In this document: piece after piece, positions 1 to 7,111 of the stretch
Layout of the letters: every line of letters starts with the position of its first letter
How positions within the stretch are numbered: position 1 is the stretch's first letter
Source of the DNA: Candidatus Amarobacter glycogenicus
Lineage (GTDB): Bacteria > Chloroflexota > Dehalococcoidia > Tepidiformales > Tepidiformaceae
NCBI GenBank assembly: GCA_016719395.1
Contig: JADJZF010000017.1
Span: 1 to 15,685 of the forward strand
Reading direction: 5' to 3'
DNA length: 15,685 nt
Program-made: the position numbers and the translations under genes
Notes under the pieces: model-generated
Database searches by the model: none
What the model saw: only the letters and a program-made list of their open reading frames with translations
What the model was told of the DNA's origin: nothing

Positions 1-122
1 GTCCCCGGTTGCGTCGGCTTTGGCGTTGGTGTGGAGGTCGGTGTGGCCGTCGGCGTCTTCGTTGGGGTCGCGGTCGGCTTCGCCGGTGTCGTCGTCCCGG
101 GCGTGACGGTCGCGGCGGCCAC
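1..122 (-). repeat. Thr-Pro-Thr low-complexity linker coding tract
   Basis: Read on the minus strand, this tract encodes Thr-Pro repeats with Ala and Lys, such as KPTATPTKTPTATPTSTPTP. Linkers of this kind are frequent in exported Chloroflexota proteins, where they are probably extended stalks. It is in a different frame from the RTX repeats at 327-875, which fits an intervening frameshift. The codon repetition also makes the tract prone to assembly error. Confidence 0.6.
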
Positions 123-919
123 CGAGGCGTCTCTCCGTTGGGTCGGCGCTCGCCAGACGTCTTCGCGCCGGCCGAGGGAGTCGGCGAACCGCCCGATGCG
201 ATCGTCGTCGTCCGTTGCCCGCCGTCGTCGCAGTCGCCGTCGTCGCCGTGGTCGCCGCCACCGGCGCCGCCGGTCAGGCTGCCGGACTCCCGGTCGCCAT
301 CGCAGCACTCATCTTCATCGTGGTCTTCATCGCTTCGTGGCGGCGGGCCGCCGCCAGCACCGCTGCACGAGGGCGTCGCGGTGGTGACCGGCGCATCCGC
401 CGCCGGAGTCCGGCTGTTCGCCGTTGAACACCAGTTCGCAGTTCACGATCGTGTCCTGGCCTTCGCCGCCGATGCAGATATCGAAGCCCGGCCCGCCATC
501 GAGCACGTCATCGCCGTTGCCGCCGAGGAGCGTGTCGGACCCGTTCCCGCCGAGGATGACGTCCTTCGCGTTGAAGCCCTTGAGCAGGTCGTTGCCGTCG
601 CCACCGTCGATGCAGTCCTTGCCGTTCGCCCCGGAAACGATGTCGTGCCCGCCGAGCGCCAGTGCCAGCTGCCCCTGGTTGCCGAGGAGGAGGAAGTCGG
701 GCCCGGCCGTCCCGGTGACGGTGTTCGCGGGGGTGTAGGCGAGGCCGTTGCTAGTGCAGAGGGGAGGGGTGGGGTCGACTGGGACCCGGTAGGGACCGAA
801 TGCCGCAACCGCGGTGTCGGCCGGGGTTGCCATGAGCGCAGGCGGGCTCCAGATGCCCAGACTGATGGCAATCACCTAACAGCAGCAAGCCCGCGCTCAG
901 GCATAGCCCAACCCCTCAT
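1..919 (-). CDS. RTX-repeat (hemolysin-type Ca-binding) exported protein, frameshifted, runs off left edge
   Basis: The clean open frame is 327-875 (GTG at 875). It carries about eight tandem RTX-type nonapeptides with the GGxGxD pattern, such as GGNGSDTLLGGNGDDVLDGG, then the closing motif GQDTIVNCE. Such repeats bind calcium and fold as a parallel beta-roll outside the cell. The N-terminus is hydrophobic and ends PPALMATPADTA, a likely signal cleavage region. Upstream from 919 (ATG) more signal-peptide-like sequence is readable but shifted, so the true start is probably 919. After a shift near 395, another minus frame continues as an Asp/Cys-rich tail (RSDEDHDEDECCDGD), and after a further shift as a Thr-Pro linker to position 1, so the protein likely continues beyond the window. 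It lies just downstream of the signal peptidase on the same strand. I see the repeats directly; the joining of frames is inference. Confidence 0.7.
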
Positions 920-930
920 CTCTCAAATCC

Positions 931-1515
931 TCAGGAAACCAGCGAAGTCCGTCGCCGCCGGCGAAGTTCCGCGGCAGCTTCAGTCAGCTCCCAAGCAACG
1001 TATGCCGCGATTGCTAACACCCCGAACGCGATGAGCGTCTCCCGTGAGAAGGAGGTGGCCGCCCAACTGAACGGGCGCGGCACTTGAGGGTTGCCGACCG
1101 ATGATCTGAGACTGCTGAACCACGTCACTGTCGTCGGCGGGATTGTTGTCGCCGCGGAAGACAAATTCCCTCGGCTGCCGCTGCGTCACTTCGCTCTCTA
1201 CGGTGCCGTCTGGCTTCTTGATATTCGTAATGACGTCGTAACCGACCCACCGGACCTCCGCAACGCGGTGGACGACCGGGACCCCATCCTTCACGTAAGC
1301 GACGACGTCGCCCTCTTCGATCTCCCACGGGTCGACTGCCCGTATCCCGACTACGTCACCGGGCGATAGACTCGGCTTCATGCTCGGCGAGTTGATTGTG
1401 TAGAGCGGATCCGCAGTGCAGACCGAAGTAAGATCGCCGCGGTCGTGCAAGCGACGCCAAGCACCGCGAAGGATGCCATGTTCTGGGCGACCTTCCAAAG
1501 CTTATTGCCTGTCAT
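931..1515 (-). CDS. Signal peptidase I, SipW/Sec11 (ER-type, S26B) family, two frameshifts
   Basis: This is a membrane peptidase that cleaves signal peptides of exported proteins. The start is ATG at 1515, preceded by GGAGG with 5-nt spacing. It opens with MTGNKLWKVAQNM and a hydrophobic helix. A frameshift near 1415 leads into the catalytic core, open from about 1415 to 1100: SPSMKPSLSPGDVV holds the nucleophile Ser, VVHRVAEV the His that replaces the Lys of the E. coli type, and FRGDNNPADDSD the Asp box. A second shift near 1098 leads to a C-terminal membrane helix (LIAFGVLAIAAYVAWEL) and a basic tail. The total is about 195 residues, usual for the family. It sits between two exported-protein genes on the same strand, so these are the obvious candidate substrates. 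Family assignment is firm; the joins are inferred. Confidence 0.85.
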
Positions 1516-1539
1516 CGAAACCTCCGCAGCATCACTGGA

Positions 1540-1581
1540 CCAGTTCCGGAAGGGACGGCGTGCCGCCCCTTCCGGAACTGG
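1540..1581 (-). promoter_or_regulatory. Perfect 15-bp inverted repeat between the exported-protein gene and the signal peptidase gene
   Basis: CCAGTTCCGGAAGGG at 1540-1554 is exactly complementary to 1567-1581. Another four pairs (CGGC/GCCG) lie inside, around a 2-nt loop, after one A-C mismatch. The repeat begins 7 bp past the stop of the upstream gene (1588) and ends 24 bp before the peptidase start. No T-run follows on the minus strand, so it is not a canonical intrinsic terminator. It could partly terminate, or stabilise the 3' end of the upstream message so that the exported protein is made in excess of the peptidase. Confidence 0.7.
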
Positions 1582-1587
1582 AGACGG

Positions 1588-2103
1588 TTAGATGAGGTCC
1601 TGTTCGGCCGTTACCGTTACCGTGCCGTTGAACTGACACGGAGTTGGCGGTGATGTCCGCATGAGGGCCAACTTTATTTCAGATCCCGCAAAACCGACGC
1701 CCCGCTACCCGCGATGTCTGTTGAATCTCACTGGCGGGTTGAACTGCGCATCGAGACCTGGCACGACTCCCGGTGTGGGGGAGCAGCCGGCCTGGGCCAC
1801 GGCAGTGACCTGCACGTCCGTCACAGTCACGCCGTAGGACGTGTTGTTCGTCACCGTAAGCGTGCCCGCGGAATGAAACACGCCGTCAGGGGCGATCGTG
1901 TACTGGGAGTACAGGGGGATGGAGATCGAAGCCGAGATATTCGGGACCTCAATGACGTAGTTACCGTTCCCATTGGGGCCGTAAGGGCCGGTCGCGCTGT
2001 TGGCGGTCGCGGTATCAGATGGAGTGGCGAAGGCGCCAGAAACCATGACCGCGCCGAAGGCGGCGAGGGCCGCGATCAGGAGAAGCATGCGCTTCTTAAG
2101 CAT
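1588..2103 (-). CDS. Small exported protein, putative substrate of the adjacent SipW-like peptidase
   Basis: The start is ATG at 2103 with GGAGG 9 nt upstream. The N-terminus is a classic signal peptide: MLKKRM, then a hydrophobic run ending SGAFATPSDTATANS. The placement of SDTA just after the hydrophobic core resembles SipW-cognate signal peptides (TasA/CalY type, usually AYFSDTE), although the aromatic is missing. The mature part is rich in Asn, Gly, Thr and Val with beta-strand-like stretches (GTLTVTNNTSYGVTVTDVQV). The frame meets TAG at 1705, but coding-like sequence continues to TAA at 1588 (LALMRTSPPTPCQFNGTVTV). The true product is therefore probably about 170 residues, with a paired frameshift or base error near 1705-1740. 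I do not recognise a named family for the mature domain; a surface or fibre role is inferred from context. Confidence 0.7.
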
Positions 2104-2254
2104 GAGTTTGTTCCTCCAAGAAGAACGTGTGGGCCGCCAGCGGCAGGCGCCGCCACGGCAAAGGCGTTGTTGGGTTGTGTTGGAAGCAGGGGAAGCGCTC
2201 TAGCGCTCTTGCCCGGATCAACGCTCCTTTCAGGGCCGGGAAGGCATTTACCGA

Positions 2255-2280
2255 GGAAAGCCGTATGAAGGGGGCTTTCC
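2255..2280 (-). promoter_or_regulatory. Leader hairpin 1
   Basis: GGAAAGCC at 2255-2262 pairs perfectly with GGCTTTCC at 2273-2280 around a 10-nt loop. The motif CGTATG occurs both in the loop and just past the stem. It lies 150 nt upstream of the exported-protein start in the transcribed direction. Confidence 0.5.
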
Positions 2281-2356
2281 CGTATGCGGCCACCGACCTG
2301 GCGGATGCTGGGATTTGCGATCGCGAAGGGTGGGCTCGACGTTCTCCTTGCGACCC

Positions 2357-2387
2357 GCCCCGGGGTGGTTGCCGCCATTCCCGGGGC
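2357..2387 (-). promoter_or_regulatory. Leader hairpin 2
   Basis: GCCCCGGG at 2357-2364 pairs with CCCGGGGC at 2380-2387, an 8-bp GC stem with a 15-nt loop. It is in tandem with the hairpins at 2255-2280 and 2406-2426, which suggests a folded leader more than a lone terminator. Confidence 0.45.
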
Positions 2388-2405
2388 TCTCCTTTTGTCA
2401 GGGTT

Positions 2406-2426
2406 TTCCCGAATAACCTTCGGGAA
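2406..2426 (-). promoter_or_regulatory. Leader hairpin 3
   Basis: TTCCCGAA at 2406-2413 pairs with TTCGGGAA at 2419-2426 around a 5-nt loop. On the minus strand it is followed by AAAACCC, so it lacks the U-run of a terminator in that direction. Confidence 0.45.
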
Positions 2427-2783
2427 CGGCATAGTGGCCGAGCGGTTGCTAACGCGTCAACACCGGAAGAGACCGAAGTCACTTAGCAGTCACTAGAATC
2501 GTCAGCATATGTCGAGAAAATACACGGTGTTTGCGACAAAACCCTGTCGTTCATGAGAGATGAACAAACGGCTCGAATCTGCACTGAACGATAATGTTAG
2601 AGTTCTGTAAGAATCCGGCGGCCGCAGTGCGGTGTGCCGGGGTTGCCCCGTGAAGCGGGCCAGTCATGGCCTGCGTAGTGGAATCACCGCCGGAGCCCGG
2701 CGCGGACTCCCGGAGCGTGAACGAGACGCCGGGCGACTGCCGACACGAACGCGCCCTCCCGGACGCGCCTCGGAGGTTGCTTT

Positions 2784-4162
2784 CTACCACTCCGGGACGA
2801 GGTCGAACGCCAGGATCGCGTTCGCGAACACGCCGCCATCCACCGCCCACGAAAGCAGCTCATCCAGGTACACCAGGTCGAACGGGCTCTTCGGTCTCGA
2901 TCCCCGCCGCCCGCGCCGAGGAGGCTCGTGTAGGCCGTCGCCACGGTTTCCGCGGGGGTCGGCGCGTTGGGCAAGCCCCGGTACGCGTTCGCCACCAGTT
3001 CCGCGAACGACTTCGAGGCATTGTTCGTCAGCGGGAGCACGGCATCGCCGCCGGGGCTGGGGACAACGCCTGATGGACTCCGGGTAACGCTGGCCGCTGT
3101 TGATCAGCGCCACCGCGTCGATGTTCAACTCCCGCGCCACCCGCGTTCGCGCCTGGGCCAGTTCCGGGTCGACGGCGACGAGCTGCAGGTAGAGGAAGCC
3201 GTCGAACGCCGTCGCCGCGACCTCCTCCACGATCCCGTCCTCGTCGTCGCAGTGGACCGCCTCGTGCGCGAGGATCGGCATCAGGTACTTCGAACCGCTC
3301 GCCCTCGGCGAAGGGTTCACCGAGATCACCCGCGCCCCCGCGCAGAACGTCACCCCACCACCAGTTCGTCGTTGCCCTACGGCACCTGGAAGGCGATCTT
3401 CGCCGCGGGCCGGCTCGTGCAATTGTCCGAAGTCAGCAGCGATGTGATCGCCGGCTCCGCGAACGTCCCGGTCAGCGCCGCGATCGCCGCCCGCAACTTC
3501 GGCGAAGGCACGGTCTCCGTGTTGATGCCGTCGTACACCGCCAGCGCCGCCGCCAGCGATTCGCTCCCGGCGCCGGGCCGCGACTTGAAGTGCGTCTCCA
3601 AAAGCGACCGCTGCGCGGCGGCGTCCCGGTCCGCATCCGTCACGGGCGCCGTCACCGGCTCGTCATAGAGAACGCTCGCTAGCCACCACCAGCGCCTTCG
3701 AAGCGAGCAGCACGCTCGCCTCGTCCAGCTCCGACTCGATCGCCTCCGAGATCGTCCCCGTCGCCTTCCGCGCGAACGCCTTCTTCTCGATCGATGAGCG
3801 TCGCGCCCTCGGGGATCAGGTCGTTCACCGGTCAGCGTCACCAGGCGGGTGTTCGTCGCCGAACGCTCCGCCGTGCGGATGAGGATACGCTTCGTGCTGC
3901 CATCGGCCTGGGGCGCCTTGATCTCGAACAGCGAGGGGAACGGCAGGTTCGTATCGGCCAGCTCCCAGTCGCGGTCGAACTTCACTTTGATCGTCGAGGT
4001 GAGCTTCGCCTTTGCCATCGACCACGTCGCGCTCGGCCACCACCGAGGCGATCTTCGGCGGCGAGCTCCTCACCGCCGGAGGAGCACGCGGCAGGCGCCA
4101 AGGGCGAGGCCAGGGCCACGCCGCCAACCCAGGAGTCCGATGCCCGAAGTCCGAACGCCCAT
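2784..4162 (-). CDS. Exported lipoprotein with HEXXH zinc-metallopeptidase motif, about nine frameshifts
   Basis: Reconstructed across frames. The ATG at 4162-4160 directly follows the crotonase stop (4163). The N-terminus reads MGVRTSGIGLLG, then after a shift SPLAPAACSSGGEE, a lipobox-like signal peptide with Cys as the likely lipid anchor. A middle part contains KVKFDRDWELADTNLPFPSL and, after further shifts, KKAFARKATGTISEAIESEL. The frame open at 2784-3422 holds YLMPILAHEAVHCDDEDG followed by IVEEVAATAFD: HEAVH plus a downstream Glu is the gluzincin zinc-site pattern. The C-terminus ends NAILAFDLVPEW. Shifts fall near 4125, 4065, 4015, 3835, 3795, 3680, 3370, 3070 and 2905, with an in-frame TAG at 3377. 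Codon use stays gene-like throughout, so I favour sequence errors over decay. About 450 residues. The peptidase role is inferred from the motif only; I know no named family for the whole. Confidence 0.6.
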
Positions 4163-4951
4163 CTAGCGCCCCTTGAAGTCTGGCTTCCGCTTCTCGGCGA
4201 AGGCGCGCGGGCCCTCCTTCGCGTCCTCGGTCGCCATCAGCCGCGTGAGCAGCACGTCCTCGTAGGCGAGCCCGTGGTCCATGGGCATATCGAGGCCGCG
4301 CTGGATCGCTTCCTTTGCGGTGCGGACGGCGAGCGGGCCGCGTTCGCAGATCGTGTTCGCGATCTGGTGGGCCTTATCCATCAGCTCCGGCAGCGGGACG
4401 ATGTGCGAGACGAGCCCCGCCCGTAGAGCCGTCTCCGCGTCGATCTGGTCCGCCGTCAGGATCATGTAGTTGGCCAGCGCCTGCGGGATGGCGCGCGGGA
4501 GCCGCTGCGTTCCGCCCGCGCCCGGCATGATCGCCCAGCGGACCTCCGGCAGGCCGAAGCGTGCCTCCGGCGTGCAGATCCGGATGTCGCAGGCCAGCGC
4601 GAGCTCCATGCCGCCCGCCAGGCAGTAGCCGTTGATCGCGGCGATGATCGGCTTGTAGATCGGCATCCGCTTTGTGAAGCCGCCGAACGGCACCGGCCGG
4701 CCGCCCTCGAACTGGTTCTCCCCGCGCGACGTCGCCACCAGGTCCATGCCAGTCGAGAACGACTTCGCGCCGGCGCCGGTGAGGATGCACACGCGCACGT
4801 TCGAATCGTCGCGGAAGTCTTCCCAGGCCCGGTACATCTCGCTCGAAGTCTGGGCGTTGACGGCGTTGAGCTGGGGCTCGCGGTTGATGGTGAGGACCGC
4901 GACGGGGCCCTCCTTTTTGTAGATGATGTTCTCGAAAGAAAGGTCTGCCAT
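4163..4951 (-). CDS. Enoyl-CoA hydratase/isomerase (crotonase family)
   Basis: Intact 262-residue protein, the normal size for the family. Crotonases hydrate 2-enoyl-CoA in fatty-acid or aromatic-acid beta-oxidation. The first oxyanion-hole segment is KSFSTGMDL (about 63-71) and the second CLAGGMELALACD (110-122). Both catalytic glutamates of true hydratases are present: E116 in GGMELA and E136 in FGLPEVRW, followed by the family signature MPGAGGTQRLPR. The C-terminus ends FAEKRKPDFKGR, also typical. The start ATG at 4951 gives the expected N-terminus (MADLSFENIIYKKEG). The lipoprotein gene begins at the next base after its stop, so the two are probably co-translated. A divergent gene starts only 11 bp upstream. 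The exact acyl substrate cannot be told from sequence. Confidence 0.93.
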   Translation of the reverse strand: MADLSFENIIYKKEGPVAVLTINREPQLNAVNAQTSSEMYRAWEDFRDDSNVRVCILTGAGAKSFSTGMDLVATSRGENQFEGGRPVPFGGFTKRMPIYKPIIAAINGYCLAGGMELALACDIRICTPEARFGLPEVRWAIMPGAGGTQRLPRAIPQALANYMILTADQIDAETALRAGLVSHIVPLPELMDKAHQIANTICERGPLAVRTAKEAIQRGLDMPMDHGLAYEDVLLTRLMATEDAKEGPRAFAEKRKPDFKGR

Positions 4952-4962
4952 GCCCTCACCCC

Positions 4963-5773
4963 GTGTGGCTCGAAGTGAAGCGAAGGATACGCCTGCCGCC
5001 GCCGGGGGCGATACCGCCGCCTTTCCTTTCGCGAACGAAAACGCAAGCTCGACGGCTCAATCCACGATTACGAAACCGAGCTGGTCCACCGGGACGGGCG
5101 CGTCGCCATCGTCCGTTTCCACATGACGCGGGGCGGTGGGCCACCGCGCCTGCCGGTAGTGGTTCCGGCCGGGTCGGTCTCGTACGGGTTCTTCTGGGCG
5201 CGCCGGCCGTACAACCTCTACCGCTGGCTCGACCCCGAGGGAAACGTGATCGCGCACCGGCTCGATGCGGTCACCGATGTCCGCTTCGGTGAGGACGGGC
5301 TGGAGTACCGCGACCTCGTCCTCGACTGGTGGGTCCTCCCGGACGACACCCTCCTGGAGGAGGACCGCAACGAACTGGAGGAGGCGATCGCCACCGGCGC
5401 CATCTCCCCCGCCGACGTGGCGCGCGCCAACGAGGCCGCGCGCCAGGTCTTCAGCCGCTACCGCCACATCATCGACGAAGCGGTGGAACTCGAGCGCCGC
5501 TGGGGCATCCTGAACCGGGCGGAGCGCGAGCGTCCGGCCCACCGGGCAAACCCCCAGCGCACTGCGCCGGGACCTGAACGCGCCCTAGGCCCATCGTACG
5601 TTCTGATCACCGCCCTGCGGTCCCGGACAATCATACTGGACGCCCATGATGCGCGCGCTCTACATCTTCGACAAGTTTGGGGCGAAGACGGACCTTCGAC
5701 GAACGGCAACCCTCATCGGCTTCGAAGTCGCCACGCTGGCATCCTCCCCGAAGCCTGCGATCCGGCGAGATAG
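4963..5773 (+). CDS. DUF402 domain protein (Ntdp/FAU-1-like), frameshifted near N-terminus
   Basis: DUF402 proteins include nucleoside tri/diphosphate phosphatases and a domain linked to RNase E/G-type proteins. The core reads SYGFFWARRPYNLYRWLDPE, then GLEYRDLVLDWWVLPD, LEEAIATGAISPADVARANE and a helical ERRWGIL, all in family order. The frame is open from 5123, but it continues upstream of that ATG as ERKRKLDGSIHDYETELVHR. Before that, after a shift near 5025, the other frame gives a family-like start VWLEVKRRIRLPPPG from GTG 4963. The tail after about 5525 is not family-like; a shifted frame gives ALRRDLNAP and TAG at 5586-5588, which may be the real end. The gene is divergent from the crotonase with only 11 bp between starts, so they share a very compact control region. 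Confidence 0.75.
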
Positions 5774-6171
5774 GCGCGCAACTGGGCGTCCGGGAATCTC
5801 CGAGACGCCTCAGGCGCAAGTGCGCCCGATTCGGTGCTCACCGGTTATGGCGGAGTCCCCCGTTGTCACCATCCTCCTGGAGGCGGGACGAAGTTCGGCC
5901 GGGCTCGACGATGCCGGCTTCACCATGCTGACTGGCGGGCGGCTGCCGGTCAGCACGCCAGGCGAGCAATGGGCCGCCAACGAGTCCGTCGGGCGAAAGT
6001 CTCCGGCTCGAGCGTCCCCCCGGGGACGCGTCTTGGCCCCCCCCGCGGGCGGGGGGGGGGGGGGGGGGGGGGGGCCCCCTCCGGGCGCGGGCCGCACTCG
6101 AACAGCCGCCCTCGCCGCCCCGTCGCCGACCGGCTGAGCCAGTTACGTTCGCCCTGTATCGTTTCCATCTG
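5774..6171. other. Gene-poor stretch with a G homopolymer
   Basis: All six frames here are open for short distances, but none has convincing domain content. Several hypothetical frames consist of Pro/Gly/Arg runs caused by the homopolymer at 6051-6074. If the DUF402 gene really ends at 5588, the empty stretch is longer (5589-6171). I see no tRNA, inverted repeat or promoter that I would defend. Confidence 0.5.
6051..6074. repeat. 24-base G homopolymer
   Basis: 24 consecutive G, preceded by an 8-C run (6037-6044) and GCGGGC, and followed by CCCCC. It could be a genuine G-quadruplex-prone tract, or an artefact such as two-colour-chemistry poly-G or homopolymer miscalling at an assembly join. 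Confidence 0.95.
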
Positions 6172-6238
6172 ATGACTGGCCGCGCATTGGCCTCCCCGCG
6201 AAGCCTTCGCAGCGCTGACCCCACACCAGCAGGGGCTG

Positions 6239-7111
6239 GTGGCCGTGCTCGGCGCGGCCATCCTCTGGAGCTCGGGAGGGCTGTTCATCAAGTGGGTCTC
6301 GCTAGACGCACTGGGGGTCACGATGTGGCGATCGCTCCTAGCCGGCGTGGTGATGTGGGCGATCGCGCGCCCGCCCATGCGCCCCCCGTGGAAGACCGGC
6401 AAGCTTACCTGGGGCATCGCCATTAGCTACGCGCTGACGCTCGTGATGTTCGTCGCCGCCACCAAGCTCACCACCGCGGCTAGCGCGATCTTCCTCCAGT
6501 ACACGGCGCCGCTCTACCTTCTCGTGACTGGCGCGGTGTTCCTCCACGAACGGGCGACGAAGACCGACTTCGCCACCGTGGCCGTTGCTTTCGGGGGCAT
6601 GGCGCTCTTCTTCGTCGGTAAGCTCGATGCCGATGCGATGACCGGGAACGCCCTCGCCGCCGCATCCGGCGTGACGCTCGCCGCCATGTTCACGCTCTTG
6701 CGCGCCCCCGGCTGCGCTGTTGAGACGCGCCCCGAGGCGATGGTGTGGGGGAACATCCTGCTCGTCGTTGGCCTGTTCGCGGTGAACCTGGGCCGGCGGA
6801 CGAGTTCGCCGTTCACACCGGACCTGAGCGATATCGCGGGCCTGGTCTTCCTCGGCGTCGTGCAGATCGGCTTCGCCTACCTGCTCTTCGGCTACGGCGT
6901 TGCCCACGTCCAGGCGCTCGAAGCCTCGCTCATTGGCATGCTCGAACCGGTGCTGAATCCCGTCTGGGTGTTCCTCTTCCTCGGCGAAACCCCCGGATGG
7001 TGGGCTGTCCTCGGGGGCGCCATCATCATCGCCGCCGTCACCGCCCGCACGCTCACGACTGAACGCGGCAAAGCCAACGCGAACACCACCGTCATCCCCG
7101 CCGACATATGA
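6239..7111 (+). CDS. EamA/DMT-superfamily permease
   Basis: This is an inner-membrane drug/metabolite-type transporter of 290 residues with about ten hydrophobic segments in two EamA repeats. Repeat 1 begins LGAAILWSSGGLFIKWVSL and includes FLQYTAPLYLLVTGAVFLHE. Repeat 2 ends with the typical LEPVLNPVWVFLFLGE and WWAVLGGAIII. The start used is GTG 6239, but coding signal continues upstream in frame (EAFAALTPHQQGLVAVLG) without a start codon. An ATG at 6172 in another frame (MTGRALASPRS) suggests the true start is 6172 with a lost base between. The stop overlaps the next start as ATGA, so translation is coupled to the DNA glycosylase gene. The substrate cannot be predicted. Confidence 0.9.
   Translation: MAVLGAAILWSSGGLFIKWVSLDALGVTMWRSLLAGVVMWAIARPPMRPPWKTGKLTWGIAISYALTLVMFVAATKLTTAASAIFLQYTAPLYLLVTGAVFLHERATKTDFATVAVAFGGMALFFVGKLDADAMTGNALAAASGVTLAAMFTLLRAPGCAVETRPEAMVWGNILLVVGLFAVNLGRRTSSPFTPDLSDIAGLVFLGVVQIGFAYLLFGYGVAHVQALEASLIGMLEPVLNPVWVFLFLGETPGWWAVLGGAIIIAAVTARTLTTERGKANANTTVIPADI

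Larger units (their letters stand above)
2104..2783. other. 680-bp gene-free region with a hairpin-rich leader
   Basis: I see no convincing coding region on either strand. The part next to the exported-protein gene (2104-2483) has several strong inverted repeats (2255-2280, 2357-2387, 2406-2426) and would form the 5' leader of the minus-strand transcript. The part from about 2484 to 2620 is noticeably more AT-rich than its surroundings, as expected for a promoter, but I could not pick a confident -35/-10 pair. The remainder to 2783 is the 3' flank of the HEAVH lipoprotein gene. Confidence 0.55.

Noticed and set aside
1..300. Repetitive tract considered as a CRISPR or tandem-repeat array
   Set aside because: The repetition is codon-level Thr-Pro bias with no fixed repeat unit or spacers.
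9..1034. Long plus-strand frame opposite the RTX and signal peptidase genes
   Set aside because: It is the antisense shadow of clear RTX and peptidase coding on the minus strand and is Arg/Pro/Val-rich without motifs.
2428..2500. Sequence GTGGCCGAGCGGTTGCTAAC resembling the D-arm of a class II tRNA
   Set aside because: No 7-bp acceptor stem, no anticodon stem and no GTTCGAATC-type T-arm follow at the proper spacing.
6080..6110. TTCGAGT on the minus strand, like a tRNA T-loop
   Set aside because: The flanking bases do not form the required 5-bp T-stem, and no other tRNA parts are present.
5646..6137. Open frame on the plus strand starting MMRALYIFDKFGAKTDL
   Set aside because: No domain I recognise, poor continuity of coding character, and its tail is poly-Gly from the G run. 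A second frame with EIGAQLGVRES looks helix-turn-helix-like but is too short and is followed by Arg/Ser/Pro-rich noise.
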